Source: Hymenobacter convexus (lineage in GTDB: Bacteria > Bacteroidota > Bacteroidia > Cytophagales > Hymenobacteraceae). Taken from it: a stretch of DNA of 64,000 nt. Under the pieces are notes generated by a model. It saw only the letters and a program-made list of their open reading frames with translations. It was not told the DNA's origin and did no database searches. This document shows, piece by piece, positions 44,750 through 52,877 of the stretch (position 1 is its first letter; each line of letters starts with the position of its first letter). The stretch spans positions 310,001 to 374,000 of the forward strand of contig NZ_JAUQON010000004.1 in NCBI RefSeq assembly GCF_030580955.1, read 5' to 3'. A program made the translations under genes and the position numbers.

Positions 44750-44838
44750 GCTGAGCATCGCGAAGCACCTTATCACGTTAATTAGTATACTGAGTAGAGC
44801 GACCGTGATAAGGTCCTTCGCTCCGCTCAGGATGACAG
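44743..44838. repeat. GTCATCC-type palindromic element between mraY and murD, containing the murD start
   Basis: The arms CTGTCATGCTGAGCATCGCG...CCTTATCACG and CGTGATAAGGTCCTTCGCTC...GACAG are imperfect inverted copies. It fills the whole gap between the mraY stop (44846) and the murD start, and the ATG of murD is formed by its last bases. Same type as the element at 46101-46199. Confidence 0.9.
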
Positions 44839-44845
44839 TCGTTTT

Positions 44846-46066
44846 TTAGCGCAGTTTCAGGGTAACCAAGGTAATGACGGCCAGCATGATGCCCACAATC
44901 CAAAAACGCGACACGATTTTGGATTCGTGGTAACCCAGCTTCTGGTAGTGGTGGTGCAGGGGCGACATGCGCAGCAGGCGCTTGCCTTCGCCGTACTTCT
45001 TGCGGGTGTATTTGAAATAGCTGACCTGCACGATAACCGACAGGTTTTCAATCAGAAACACGCCGCAGAGCACCGGAATCAGCAATTCCTTGCGCACGAT
45101 GAGGGCCAGCACGGCGATGATGCCGCCCAGTGCCAGCGAACCCGTGTCGCCCATAAAAACCTGCGCCGGGTAGCTATTGTACCACAGGAAACCGATGCAG
45201 GCGCCTACGAAAGCCGTGCAGAAAATAACCAACTCGCCCGAGTCTGGAATAAACATGACGTCCAGATAATCAGCCAGTAGCGCGTTGCCGCTCACGAAGG
45301 CGAAGATGGCCAGCGTGACGCCGATGATGGCCGAGGTGCCGGCCGCCAGCCCGTCGAGGCCGTCGGTAATGTTGGCGCCGTTGCTCACGGCCGTAATCAG
45401 GAAAATGACGATGGGGATGTAGAGCAGGCCGTAGAGGCCGTTGAACAAGGTGCCGGCCGAGGCGAACAAGTCGCCGTAGTTCAGCTCATTGTTCTTCATA
45501 AACGGCACCGTGGTTATCATCAAGTGCACATCTTTGAACACTTTACTGGCTTCGATGGCCGAGAAGGTACCGTTGGGCAGCAGGTATTCGCGCACGGTGA
45601 TTTCGTTGCTGTAGAACAGCACCCAGCCCACCGTGATGCCCAGCCCCACCTGCCCCAGCACTTTGAAGCGGCCGCTCAGCCCTTCCTTGTTCTTGCGAAA
45701 CACCTTGATGTAGTCATCCAGAAAACCAATCAAGCCCAGCCACACTGTGCTCAAAATCATGAGGATGATGTAGATGTTGCGCAGGCGGGCCAGTAAAATC
45801 ACCGGCACCAGAATGGCCAGGATGATGATGAGGCCGCCCATGGTGGGGGTGCCCTTCTTCTCGTTCTGGCCCTGCAGGCCCAGGTCGCGGATGCTTTCGC
45901 CCACTTGTTTCCGTTGCAGCACCCGAATGAGGCGGTGGCCAAAGGTTTGGGCGATGAGCAGGGAAATGACCACCGCCAGCCCGGCCCGGAAGGTGGTGTA
46001 CTGAAACACCCCGGTGCCGGGCAGGTGGAAATGGTCGTGCAGGTAACGAAAGAGGTAATAAAGCAT
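44846..46066 (-). CDS. mraY: Phospho-N-acetylmuramoyl-pentapeptide transferase MraY
   Basis: It transfers phospho-MurNAc-pentapeptide to undecaprenyl phosphate to make lipid I. The 406-residue protein has about ten membrane helices and the conserved [28 protein letters not shown] and [22 protein letters not shown] segments, which carry the catalytic Asp and His residues. Slightly longer than E. coli MraY (360), as usual in Bacteroidota owing to longer loops. Separated from murE by a palindromic repeat, with no murF in between. Confidence 0.98.
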   Translation of the reverse strand: MLYYLFRYLHDHFHLPGTGVFQYTTFRAGLAVVISLLIAQTFGHRLIRVLQRKQVGESIRDLGLQGQNEKKGTPTMGGLIIILAILVPVILLARLRNIYIILMILSTVWLGLIGFLDDYIKVFRKNKEGLSGRFKVLGQVGLGITVGWVLFYSNEITVREYLLPNGTFSAIEASKVFKDVHLMITTVPFMKNNELNYGDLFASAGTLFNGLYGLLYIPIVIFLITAVSNGANITDGLDGLAAGTSAIIGVTLAIFAFVSGNALLADYLDVMFIPDSGELVIFCTAFVGACIGFLWYNSYPAQVFMGDTGSLALGGIIAVLALIVRKELLIPVLCGVFLIENLSVIVQVSYFKYTRKKYGEGKRLLRMSPLHHHYQKLGYHESKIVSRFWIVGIMLAVITLVTLKLR

Positions 46067-46100
46067 TCGGGGGAGTCTAGCAGGCGTTTTGTGGGCTGCA

Positions 46101-46199
46101 CCCCGTTGTCATCCTGAGCGCAGCGAAGGGCGTTATCACGACCAAGCGACTTGTTCTAACGTGATAAGGTCCTTCGCTGCGCTCAGGATGACAACGGGG
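46101..46199. repeat. GTCATCC-type palindromic element between murE and mraY
   Basis: CCCCGTTGTCATCCTGAGCG...GTTATCACG and the inverted copy form a stem of about 38 bases with a loop ACCAAGCGACTTGTTCTA. It fills most of the 152-base gap. It is the best-preserved copy of this subtype in the window. Confidence 0.92.
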
Positions 46200-46218
46200 C
46201 TGTAGGGTACATGACGGA

Positions 46219-47691
46219 CTACTTATTCAATTGAGAAAAAACTTCGGTCAGCACTTCCTTATCATCGAAATGCGACTTCACGCCGCGAATGTCCTGATAA
46301 TTTTCGTGGCCTTTACCGGCCACTAGCACAATGTCGTGGGGGCCGGCCAACTCCACGGCTGTTTTGATGGCTTCGCGGCGGTCGGGCACGGTCTGTACTT
46401 TGGCCGAATCGGGGGCCGTCACACCGGCCTGCATCTGGGCCAGGATTTCCAGCGGGTCCTCGAAACGCGGGTTGTCGGCGGTGAGAATGACTTTGTTGGA
46501 CAGGCGGGCGGCCAGATTGGCCATAATGGGCCGTTTGGCCGCGTCGCGGTTGCCGCCGCAGCCCACCACGGTGATGATTTGCTGGGTGGGCTGGCGGATT
46601 TCGTGCAGGGTTTGCAGCACGTTCTCCAGCGCGTCGGGCGTGTGGGCGTAGTCGATGATGCCCGTGATGGCCTGCTGGCCCGAGAGCACCGGCTCGAAAC
46701 GGCCGGGCGCCGTGGTCAGGCCCGAGAGGATGGTGAGCACCTCGGTGGGGTCTTCGCCCAGCAGCACGGCCGCGCCGTACACGGCCAGCAGGTTGTAGGC
46801 GTTAAACACGCCGATGAGGCGGAACAGGATTTCGCGGCCGTCGATTTCGAGGTGCAGGCCGTGGACTTCGTTGGCCACCAGCTTGGCCCGGAATGTGGCC
46901 GCCCCGCGCAGGGAATAGGTTTCGCGGCGGGCGGCAGTGTTTTGCAGCATCACCGGGCCGCGCTTGTCGTCGGCGTTGGTGAGGGCGAAAGCCGTTTTGG
47001 GCAGTCCATCAAAGAAAGCCTTTTTGGCTTTCAGGTAATTATCGAACGTGCCGTGGTAGTCGAGGTGGTCGTGGGTAAGGTTGGTGAACACGCCACCCAC
47101 GAAGCGCAGGCCCGTGATGCGGTGCTGGGCCACGGCGTGGCTGCTCACCTCCATGCAGGCGTGGGTGCAGCCGGCAGCCACCATGCGGGCCAGCAGCGCA
47201 TTCAGCCGGATGGCGTCGGGCGTGGTGTGGGTACTGGGAATGACTTCCTCATCAATCTGATTCTGCACCGTACTCAGCAGGCCGGCGTGGTAGCCTAGCT
47301 CGCGCAAGAGCTTGTGCAGCAGGGTAGCGCAAGTGGTTTTGCCGTTGGTGCCCGTCACGCCCACCAGCTTCAGCTGCCGCGAGGGGTGCCCGTGAAACGC
47401 CGCCGCCATGTGGCCCAACGCCTCGGCGCTGTCGCGCACCAGTACGTAGGCCGTGGCGGGGTTCAGCACAGCCGGCAGTTCCTCGCAAACTACGGCGGCC
47501 AGTCCTTTTTCCACGGCGCCTTCGATGAACTTGTGGCCATCGGTAGCGGTGCCGCGCAGGGCAAAGAAGGCCACGCCCGGTGCGGCTTCGCGCGAGTCGA
47601 GAGTGAGACCGGTAATGGACACATCGGTGGGGCCATGCTGGGCTAGCACGGTCACGTCGGTAAGCAGGGAAAAGAGCGGCAGGGAAAGCAT
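46219..47691 (-). CDS. murE: UDP-MurNAc-L-Ala-D-Glu:meso-DAP ligase MurE
   Basis: It adds the third amino acid of the stem peptide. The ATP loop is GTNGKT (114-119). The segment ILTADNPRFEDPLEI contains the DNPR motif that recognises meso-diaminopimelate, so this organism probably uses DAP-type peptidoglycan. The 490-residue length is typical. It is followed by mraY across a repeat, whereas many bacteria have murF here. A spacer with a short palindrome lies between it and ftsI upstream. Confidence 0.97.
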   Translation of the reverse strand: MLSLPLFSLLTDVTVLAQHGPTDVSITGLTLDSREAAPGVAFFALRGTATDGHKFIEGAVEKGLAAVVCEELPAVLNPATAYVLVRDSAEALGHMAAAFHGHPSRQLKLVGVTGTNGKTTCATLLHKLLRELGYHAGLLSTVQNQIDEEVIPSTHTTPDAIRLNALLARMVAAGCTHACMEVSSHAVAQHRITGLRFVGGVFTNLTHDHLDYHGTFDNYLKAKKAFFDGLPKTAFALTNADDKRGPVMLQNTAARRETYSLRGAATFRAKLVANEVHGLHLEIDGREILFRLIGVFNAYNLLAVYGAAVLLGEDPTEVLTILSGLTTAPGRFEPVLSGQQAITGIIDYAHTPDALENVLQTLHEIRQPTQQIITVVGCGGNRDAAKRPIMANLAARLSNKVILTADNPRFEDPLEILAQMQAGVTAPDSAKVQTVPDRREAIKTAVELAGPHDIVLVAGKGHENYQDIRGVKSHFDDKEVLTEVFSQLNK

Positions 47692-47710
47692 GCTTTGAGT
47701 TGCGAGTTAA

Positions 47711-47762
47711 GCGTTAGGAGCGAAGAGTTGGCAGGCTGCTTTTAACTCTTCGCTCCTAGCAC
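47711..47762. repeat. Short palindrome between ftsI and murE
   Basis: GCGTTAGGAGCGAAGAGTT (47711-47729) and AACTCTTCGCTCCTAGCAC (47744-47762) form a 19-base stem with two mismatches and a 14-base loop. It differs in sequence from the other elements. It fills most of the 80-base gap and could affect the mRNA downstream of ftsI. Confidence 0.8.
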
Positions 47763-47771
47763 TCGTCTGGT

Positions 47772-50225
47772 TCAGGCGCGGCGGACGGCGGGTTTGGCCG
47801 GTTTGACCTTCTTGGAGTTCTGGTCTTGGGCTGGCTGGCGGGCTTCTTTAGACTTGGCAGGCGCTTTCGCAGTCGTAGCGGGCTTTGCGACAGAAGCGGC
47901 CGGCTTGCGGGCTTTAGCATTCGGCTTCACGCCGGCCGAGCGTTCGGCGGCCTCCGTTTGCACATGGGCTTTCTCGCCGGCGGCGAAGGATTTGCGGGGC
48001 TTAGCGACCTCCATCTCGACCGGAACCAGCAGCTTGTTTTCGGCCAGGTCGGTATGCTCGGGCTCGGGCAAGGCCTGCGGGGCAGCCAGGCGCGGGCCCG
48101 ATTCGGCCAGGCTCAACGTGATGATATCGCCTCGCTTGATGGGCGCCCCCACTTCCAGGGACTGCTCGCGCACGCGGCCCGTGCCCACGGCCCGCACGTG
48201 CAGGCCCCGGTTTTCGAGCAGAAACAAGGCGTCGCGCAAGCTCAGGCCGCGCACCTGGGGCACGCGTCCGGCGCGTACCGGGTTCACCACCAGGGCCACG
48301 GTACGGGCGTGAAAGGCCGTGTCGGAAGCGGCGCGCACCCACTCTTCGCCGCCGGTGGCCTGGGTGTTGCCCGAGAGGCCCAGCTTCTGGCAGACCAGGG
48401 CCAACTCGTCCTGCATGCCGGCGCGCACCAGCGGCACGTGGCTCTTGTTCAGGCGGGCCTTGGCCAGCAAGGGGCGCTGGCTGAGTAGGTCGCGCGCCAT
48501 GCATTTGTCGGCCACCTCGCGGAACACCGGCGCGGCCACATCGGCGCCGTAGATGCGGCCGTTGCGGGGTGAGTCAACCACCACAATGCAGCTGTACTTA
48601 GGCTTGTCGGCCGGGAAGTAGCCGCAGAAGCTGGTCGAATACGTTTTGGTATACTGGCCGTTTTTGAATTTCCAGGCCGTGCCGGTTTTGCCGGCAATGC
48701 TGTAGTCCTTGGGCCGGATGCTGCGGGCGGTGCCGGCCAGCACCACGCCTTCCATCATCGATTTCACCTTGGCCAGCGTGGCATCGGAGCAGATTTTGGG
48801 GTTCAGCACCCGGGGCTCGTTGCGTTGCAGCACTTGGTCGGCCTGCTTGATTTCGCGCACAATCATGGGTTGCACCTTCACGCCACCGTTGGCCACGGCG
48901 TTGTAAAATGCCAGCGTTTGGAGCGGGGCCAGCTTCAGCTCGTAGCCGATGCTCATGGTGGTGAGCGAGGTGCGGCTCCAGCTACGGTCCTTGGGGTCTT
49001 TAACGTAGGGCAAGGCCTCGCCGGCCATCTGGAAGCCGAGGGGCTTGTCGAGGCCAAACTTCTTCAGGTAGTCGGTGTATTCGGTTGGGTTACCCGAGAA
49101 ATACTTGTCCACCAGCTTGGCCACGCCGATGTTGCTGGACTTCTCAAACACCTGCTGCACGGTGATGCGGCCGTAGCCGTGCGAGTCCGATTTCACGGCC
49201 CCGCCCACGTACATGCGGCCGTTGCCCGTGTCTACCATGTCGTCGAGCGTCACGTTGGGCCGCGCCTCAAACAGGGCCATCATCGAAGCCAGCTTGAACG
49301 TGGAGCCCGGCTCGGTGCGGCCCTGGTCGGCAAAGGCGTAGTTGTAATCCTCCTTATACGTATCGTCCGAGGCTTTGCCCAGGTTGGCCACGGCCTTGAT
49401 TTCGCCGGTGGCCACTTCCATCAGAATCACGCAGCCGTACTGGGCATTGTTATCGACCAGCGACTTGTAAAGCGCGTTTTCGGCCACGTCCTGCAGGTTG
49501 ATGTCAAGGGTGGTTTTCACGTCGTAGCCGGGCAGAGGTTTCACTTCGGTGCCATCGAACACCGGCTTCACGCCGCCCGGTACGCGCTCAAACAGGGCCT
49601 CGCCAGCCTTGCCCGCCAGGCTTTGCTCGAAAGTGTATTCCAGGCCGGCGCCGTGCTTGTCCTCGTTCACGAAACCGATGGTACGCTGCGCCAGCCCGCC
49701 AAACGGCCGGAAGCGCTTGTCGACCTTCTCAAAAATGGCACCGCCGCGGTTGCGCTTGGCCCGGAAAATAGGCCAGTTGGCCAGCTGCTTTTTCTCCTGA
49801 AAATTGATTTGGCGGGAGTTGAGGCGGATGTAGCGCAAAGCCGGCTCCTTGGCGCTGTGGGCATTCACGAGCCGGCGGCGGTATTCCTGCACGCTGCGGT
49901 CGCCGAAGAAGTGAGAAAGGTGCCAGGCCAGCGAATCCACATTGGCCTTAAACACCTCGTCATCGACCACGCCGGGGTCCCAGGCCACCCGGTAAAAGGG
50001 CAGCGAAGTCGCCATAATACTCTCGTTATCAGAGTAAATATTGCCGCGCGTGGCGGGCACCGGCTGGTAGCTGATGCGCCGCTCCTGCTCCAGGGCGCGC
50101 CACCGGGCGCCTTCCTGAAACTGAATCTTGGTGGCTTTCCAGAATATGGCACACGAAAAAACGGCGACCCCCAAAAAGGCCAGCCGCACTCGTGTGACAA
50201 TGGATTTTTTAACGCTGCCTTTCAT
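47772..50225 (-). CDS. ftsI: Septal peptidoglycan transpeptidase FtsI (PBP3) with PASTA domain and basic tail
   Basis: The 817-residue class B PBP has a membrane helix (about 14-30), a dimerisation region and a transpeptidase domain with S308-T-F-K311 (nucleophile), SSN (363-365) and KTGT (513-516). A single PASTA domain (about 643-708) follows. Beyond it the last 75 residues are Lys/Ala/Pro-rich (from about 742, ending KPAVRRA), unusual in FtsI. It overlaps the ftsL stop by 4 bases (ATGA), so translation of the two is coupled. Confidence 0.96.
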   Translation of the reverse strand: MKGSVKKSIVTRVRLAFLGVAVFSCAIFWKATKIQFQEGARWRALEQERRISYQPVPATRGNIYSDNESIMATSLPFYRVAWDPGVVDDEVFKANVDSLAWHLSHFFGDRSVQEYRRRLVNAHSAKEPALRYIRLNSRQINFQEKKQLANWPIFRAKRNRGGAIFEKVDKRFRPFGGLAQRTIGFVNEDKHGAGLEYTFEQSLAGKAGEALFERVPGGVKPVFDGTEVKPLPGYDVKTTLDINLQDVAENALYKSLVDNNAQYGCVILMEVATGEIKAVANLGKASDDTYKEDYNYAFADQGRTEPGSTFKLASMMALFEARPNVTLDDMVDTGNGRMYVGGAVKSDSHGYGRITVQQVFEKSSNIGVAKLVDKYFSGNPTEYTDYLKKFGLDKPLGFQMAGEALPYVKDPKDRSWSRTSLTTMSIGYELKLAPLQTLAFYNAVANGGVKVQPMIVREIKQADQVLQRNEPRVLNPKICSDATLAKVKSMMEGVVLAGTARSIRPKDYSIAGKTGTAWKFKNGQYTKTYSTSFCGYFPADKPKYSCIVVVDSPRNGRIYGADVAAPVFREVADKCMARDLLSQRPLLAKARLNKSHVPLVRAGMQDELALVCQKLGLSGNTQATGGEEWVRAASDTAFHARTVALVVNPVRAGRVPQVRGLSLRDALFLLENRGLHVRAVGTGRVREQSLEVGAPIKRGDIITLSLAESGPRLAAPQALPEPEHTDLAENKLLVPVEMEVAKPRKSFAAGEKAHVQTEAAERSAGVKPNAKARKPAASVAKPATTAKAPAKSKEARQPAQDQNSKKVKPAKPAVRRA

Positions 50226-51154
50226 CGGGAATGGCTTCTAACGGCTTGCTTAACGGGCGGCTTCGCTTTGCGGGAAGCTGCTTTTAGAGTTGCCTTGGCT
50301 TTGGCGTTGCTCCTGGCAGTGCTTTTCTTCACGCCGGAAGCCGGTTTGGCGGGCAGGCTTTTGGCTTTGGGCTTTTGCGGTGCGGCGCGAGGCGGCGCTA
50401 CCGGCCGCGCAACGGGCGCCGCGGCTCCGGCCGAATCGCCGTCCAGCGCCTGGGGCGGGGCAATGATTTCAGGTCCGCTGTCGACGCCGGTTTCCGAGGC
50501 TTCGCGCCGACGGCGGCCCGTCTGCACGTCGGCTTGTTCGGCGGCGGCCGAGTCGCGGGCGGCGCGGGCGGCCAGCGTATCGGCCGTGAGCACGGGCATG
50601 AGTTCCAGCTCAGCGGCGTCGAGGTGGCCCTTGGGCACCGTGATGCGGAAAGGCGGCGAGGAGCTTTCCACCAAGCCAAAAGCCGCCACTCTGCGCGCCA
50701 CTTCGCTCTGCTTGCTGGCCTCCATATAGTCCGATTTCAGGGTGGTGTAGTCGGCGCGCAAGTCTTCGGTTTCCTGCTTGAGGCGCTGAATGTTGCGGTT
50801 CATGCGGTTGCCGTAGTGCGTGTTGCCGATGTAAAGCAGCGTCAGGGCCATAATGAACAGCAAGTGCGGCAGAAACCGTACCGGCAGGCCCTCCCGGAAC
50901 AGCCCGTCCACACTGGTCATCCGGTCAAGCAGCGAAAACAGGCTCCACGAACTGCGGGGCCTCACTGGCTCGGGTGCGGGCTTGCGGGGGCGTTTCTCAC
51001 GCACCGGAGCGGGTTCGGGGGCCGGCACCGGTTCCGGCGCGGGCGCTTCAACCACGGCCGCCTCGGGCAGCACTTCGGGCACCGGCGGGGCTACCTCGCG
51101 GGGCACATTGGCCCGGCGCGGGCTGTCGGTGGGTCTGAGCGTATTGGCGGCCAT
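50222..51154 (-). CDS. ftsL: FtsL-like cell division protein with long N- and C-terminal extensions
   Basis: In the ftsL position between rsmH and ftsI. The core (about 92-190) has one membrane helix (FLPHLLFIMALTLLYIGNTHYG) and a coiled-coil-like stretch (NRNIQRLKQETEDLRADYTTLKSDYMEAS), as in FtsL. Around it are a Pro/Glu/Ala-rich N-terminal cytoplasmic extension (20-90) and a long C-terminal part that turns into a Lys/Ala/Ser-rich basic tail (255-310). At 310 residues it is more than twice the usual length. FtsL normally forms a complex with FtsB and FtsQ and activates FtsWI. Confidence 0.85.
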   Translation of the reverse strand: MAANTLRPTDSPRRANVPREVAPPVPEVLPEAAVVEAPAPEPVPAPEPAPVREKRPRKPAPEPVRPRSSWSLFSLLDRMTSVDGLFREGLPVRFLPHLLFIMALTLLYIGNTHYGNRMNRNIQRLKQETEDLRADYTTLKSDYMEASKQSEVARRVAAFGLVESSSPPFRITVPKGHLDAAELELMPVLTADTLAARAARDSAAAEQADVQTGRRRREASETGVDSGPEIIAPPQALDGDSAGAAAPVARPVAPPRAAPQKPKAKSLPAKPASGVKKSTARSNAKAKATLKAASRKAKPPVKQAVRSHSR

Positions 51155-51163
51155 GGCTACCTC

Positions 51164-52087
51164 TTAATTTTTGATTGCAACCCGCAATTTAGCACTTCTA
51201 GCGCGGCTGTTCAGCGCGATTTCGGCGGCGTCGGCCTCCTCGGGCTTGCGGTTGAGGGCCTCAAAGGGCTTGCTTTCATTGCCAAAGAAGTCTTTTTCGA
51301 CGGTCCCAAAAAACTTGCCCTTGCCAATGAAATTCTTCACCAGCCGGTCTTCCAAGGAGTGGTAGCTCATCACCACCAGCCGGCCGCCCGGGCGCAGCAC
51401 CTCGGCCGTTTGCAGCAGCATTTCCTGCAGGGCCTGCATTTCCTGGTTCACCTCGATGCGCAGGGCCTGAAAAACCTGGGCCAGATACTTGTTCTCCTTG
51501 CCGCGCGGCGTACAGGGCTGGATGGCCTGCTTTAGCTCGCCAATGGTTTCGAGGCGCCGGCCGCGCCGGCCCACCACCACGGCCTGCGCCAGAGTGCGGG
51601 CGTTGGTCACTTCGCCGTACATGCCGAAGATGCGGTGCAGGTCGGCCTCCTTATAATCGTTCAAGACATCGGCAGCGGTGAGGGGGCCGTCGGGGTCCAT
51701 GCGCATGTCGAGCGGTCCATCGAAGCGGGTCGAAAAGCCACGCTCGGGCGTATCGAACTGGTGCGAACTCACGCCCAGGTCGGCCAGCAGGCCATCAACG
51801 GGCAATGCGTCAAGCGCCTGCAATTCAGCAGTTAATTCACGGAAATTAGCCTTAACAAATGTAAACTGAGGACAAATTAACTTTTCTGCTTCCACTTCTG
51901 CGTCGGCGTCCTGGTCGAAGCTGTAGAGGTGGCCGGTGGTAAGCTTTTCCAGGATGCGGGCCGAGTGCCCTCCCCCACCGAAAGTCACGTCGACGTAACG
52001 GCCGTCGGGCCGCAGGTCGAGCCCGGCCAGGCACTGGGCCAGCATCACCGGGCGGTGGTAGGCGGTATCGTTGGCGTAGTCGCTCAT
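51164..52087 (-). CDS. rsmH: 16S rRNA (cytosine1402-N4)-methyltransferase RsmH
   Basis: It methylates N4 of C1402 in 16S rRNA with S-adenosylmethionine. The SAM-binding segment YVDVTFGGGGHSARIL (about 33-48), FVKANFRELTAEL and VMSYHSLEDRLVKNF identify it. The 307-residue length is normal. Its ATG overlaps the mraZ stop by 4 bases (ATGA) and it ends 9 bp before the ftsL start. Confidence 0.98.
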   Translation of the reverse strand: MSDYANDTAYHRPVMLAQCLAGLDLRPDGRYVDVTFGGGGHSARILEKLTTGHLYSFDQDADAEVEAEKLICPQFTFVKANFRELTAELQALDALPVDGLLADLGVSSHQFDTPERGFSTRFDGPLDMRMDPDGPLTAADVLNDYKEADLHRIFGMYGEVTNARTLAQAVVVGRRGRRLETIGELKQAIQPCTPRGKENKYLAQVFQALRIEVNQEMQALQEMLLQTAEVLRPGGRLVVMSYHSLEDRLVKNFIGKGKFFGTVEKDFFGNESKPFEALNRKPEEADAAEIALNSRARSAKLRVAIKN

Positions 52088-52557
52088 GCTGCAGGGCCGC
52101 TCGGGGCGGGTGTATCAACCGACAAAAACTTCTGGGCCAACTTACTAAAGCTTTGCTGGTCTTTAATCAGGTACTCATCGTAGCGGGCCGGGTCCCAGAT
52201 TTCGCACCGGTTGCCCAGGCCCACAATAATGGCTTCCTTCTCAACCCCGGCATAACGCAACATGCTGCGGGGCAGCATGAACCGGTTGATAGAGTCCAGC
52301 TCTACTTCGGTCATGCCCCGAAAAAAGTTGCGCTGAAACTGCCGGTACTCTTCGTTGAATTCGTCGAGCGCCATCACCTTTTCGTGGATGACCTGCCAGG
52401 CGGCCCGGGGGTAGAGCACCAGGCAGGGCTCAAAGCCCCGCACGAGAATAAGTTGATTGCCCGACTGCTCGGGCAGGTTGCCTTTCACTTTGGCCGGCAA
52501 CACAAGCCTCCCCTTGGGGTCGAGCTTGCATTCGTATTCGCCGGACAACAGGTTCAT
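52084..52557 (-). CDS. mraZ: Transcriptional regulator and division-locus factor MraZ
   Basis: First gene of the dcw cluster. ATG 52557 (MNLLSGEYECKLDPKGRLVLPAK) gives a 157-residue protein; the longer frame upstream passes through the promoter. The two SpoVT/AbrB-like repeats are visible: LDPKGRLVLPAKVKGNL and a second half with ELDSINRFMLPRSMLRYAGV. In other bacteria MraZ binds direct repeats upstream of its own operon and represses it. I could not see an obvious repeat set here by eye. Confidence 0.96.
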   Translation of the reverse strand: MNLLSGEYECKLDPKGRLVLPAKVKGNLPEQSGNQLILVRGFEPCLVLYPRAAWQVIHEKVMALDEFNEEYRQFQRNFFRGMTEVELDSINRFMLPRSMLRYAGVEKEAIIVGLGNRCEIWDPARYDEYLIKDQQSFSKLAQKFLSVDTPAPSGPAA

Positions 52558-52595
52558 GGGCACTGGCCGCCGGGGAAGCAAGAGGGCGACATTGG

Positions 52596-52625
52596 CAAAT
52601 GTACGGGACTGCTTTCGAAATTCAA
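52596..52625 (-). promoter_or_regulatory. Near-consensus promoter of the dcw cluster
   Basis: On the minus strand TTG (52625-52623), a 19-base spacer and TACATTTG (52603-52596) match the Bacteroidota housekeeping consensus TTG-N19-TAnnTTTG exactly. The predicted start is near 52590, about 33 bases before the mraZ ATG. This is the best promoter match in the window. Confidence 0.75.
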
Positions 52626-52861
52626 CCACGATTTACCATTTCCTACCACAATACTAAAACGGCCTTATCACCTATTTTAAGGCCATTTCTAGCACGTTAC
52701 GTCAAATTCTGGTGAGGTTCGAGGATTAAAGCAACGGTGACCTTGCCATTGTGTCAGGCCAGAAATAGAAAGCCGGCCAACCAGATTGAACCGGTAGGAT
52801 TGTTCCGGATTCTGCACTGCCGACGCCCGATTTCCGCACGGTTTGCCCACTGTCGGCAACT

Positions 52862-52869
52862 TATCTTTG
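52862..52869 (+). promoter_or_regulatory. Bacteroidota -7 box (TATCTTTG) before the metal module
   Basis: TATCTTTG is an exact match to TAnnTTTG, eight bases before the ATG at 52878, so the mRNA should have little or no leader. The nearest TTG (52843-52845) is only 16 bases upstream. Confidence 0.55.
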
Positions 52870-52877
52870 CAGTCGTC

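Larger units (their letters stand above)
52558..52877. other. 320-base divergent regulatory gap between mraZ and the metal-module gene
   Basis: The gap contains the mraZ promoter (52596-52625) at one end and the TATCTTTG box (52862-52869) at the other. The middle (about 52640-52800) is of lower GC than the flanks and holds no gene or hairpin I can support. Confidence 0.7.

Noticed and set aside
43409..44785. Plus-strand open frame opposite murD
   Set aside because: Antisense shadow of a certain gene.
18190..46199. CRISPR array formed by the repeated palindromes
   Set aside because: Copies are kilobases apart, each is internally palindromic and there are no spacers or cas genes.
48825..50729. 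Long plus-strand open frame opposite ftsI and ftsL
   Set aside because: It spans the overlapping junction of two secure genes and has no motif.
35363..52557. Horizontal transfer of the dcw cluster because of the repeats
   Set aside because: Gene order, codon use and composition match the rest of the window; the palindromes are intergenic additions.
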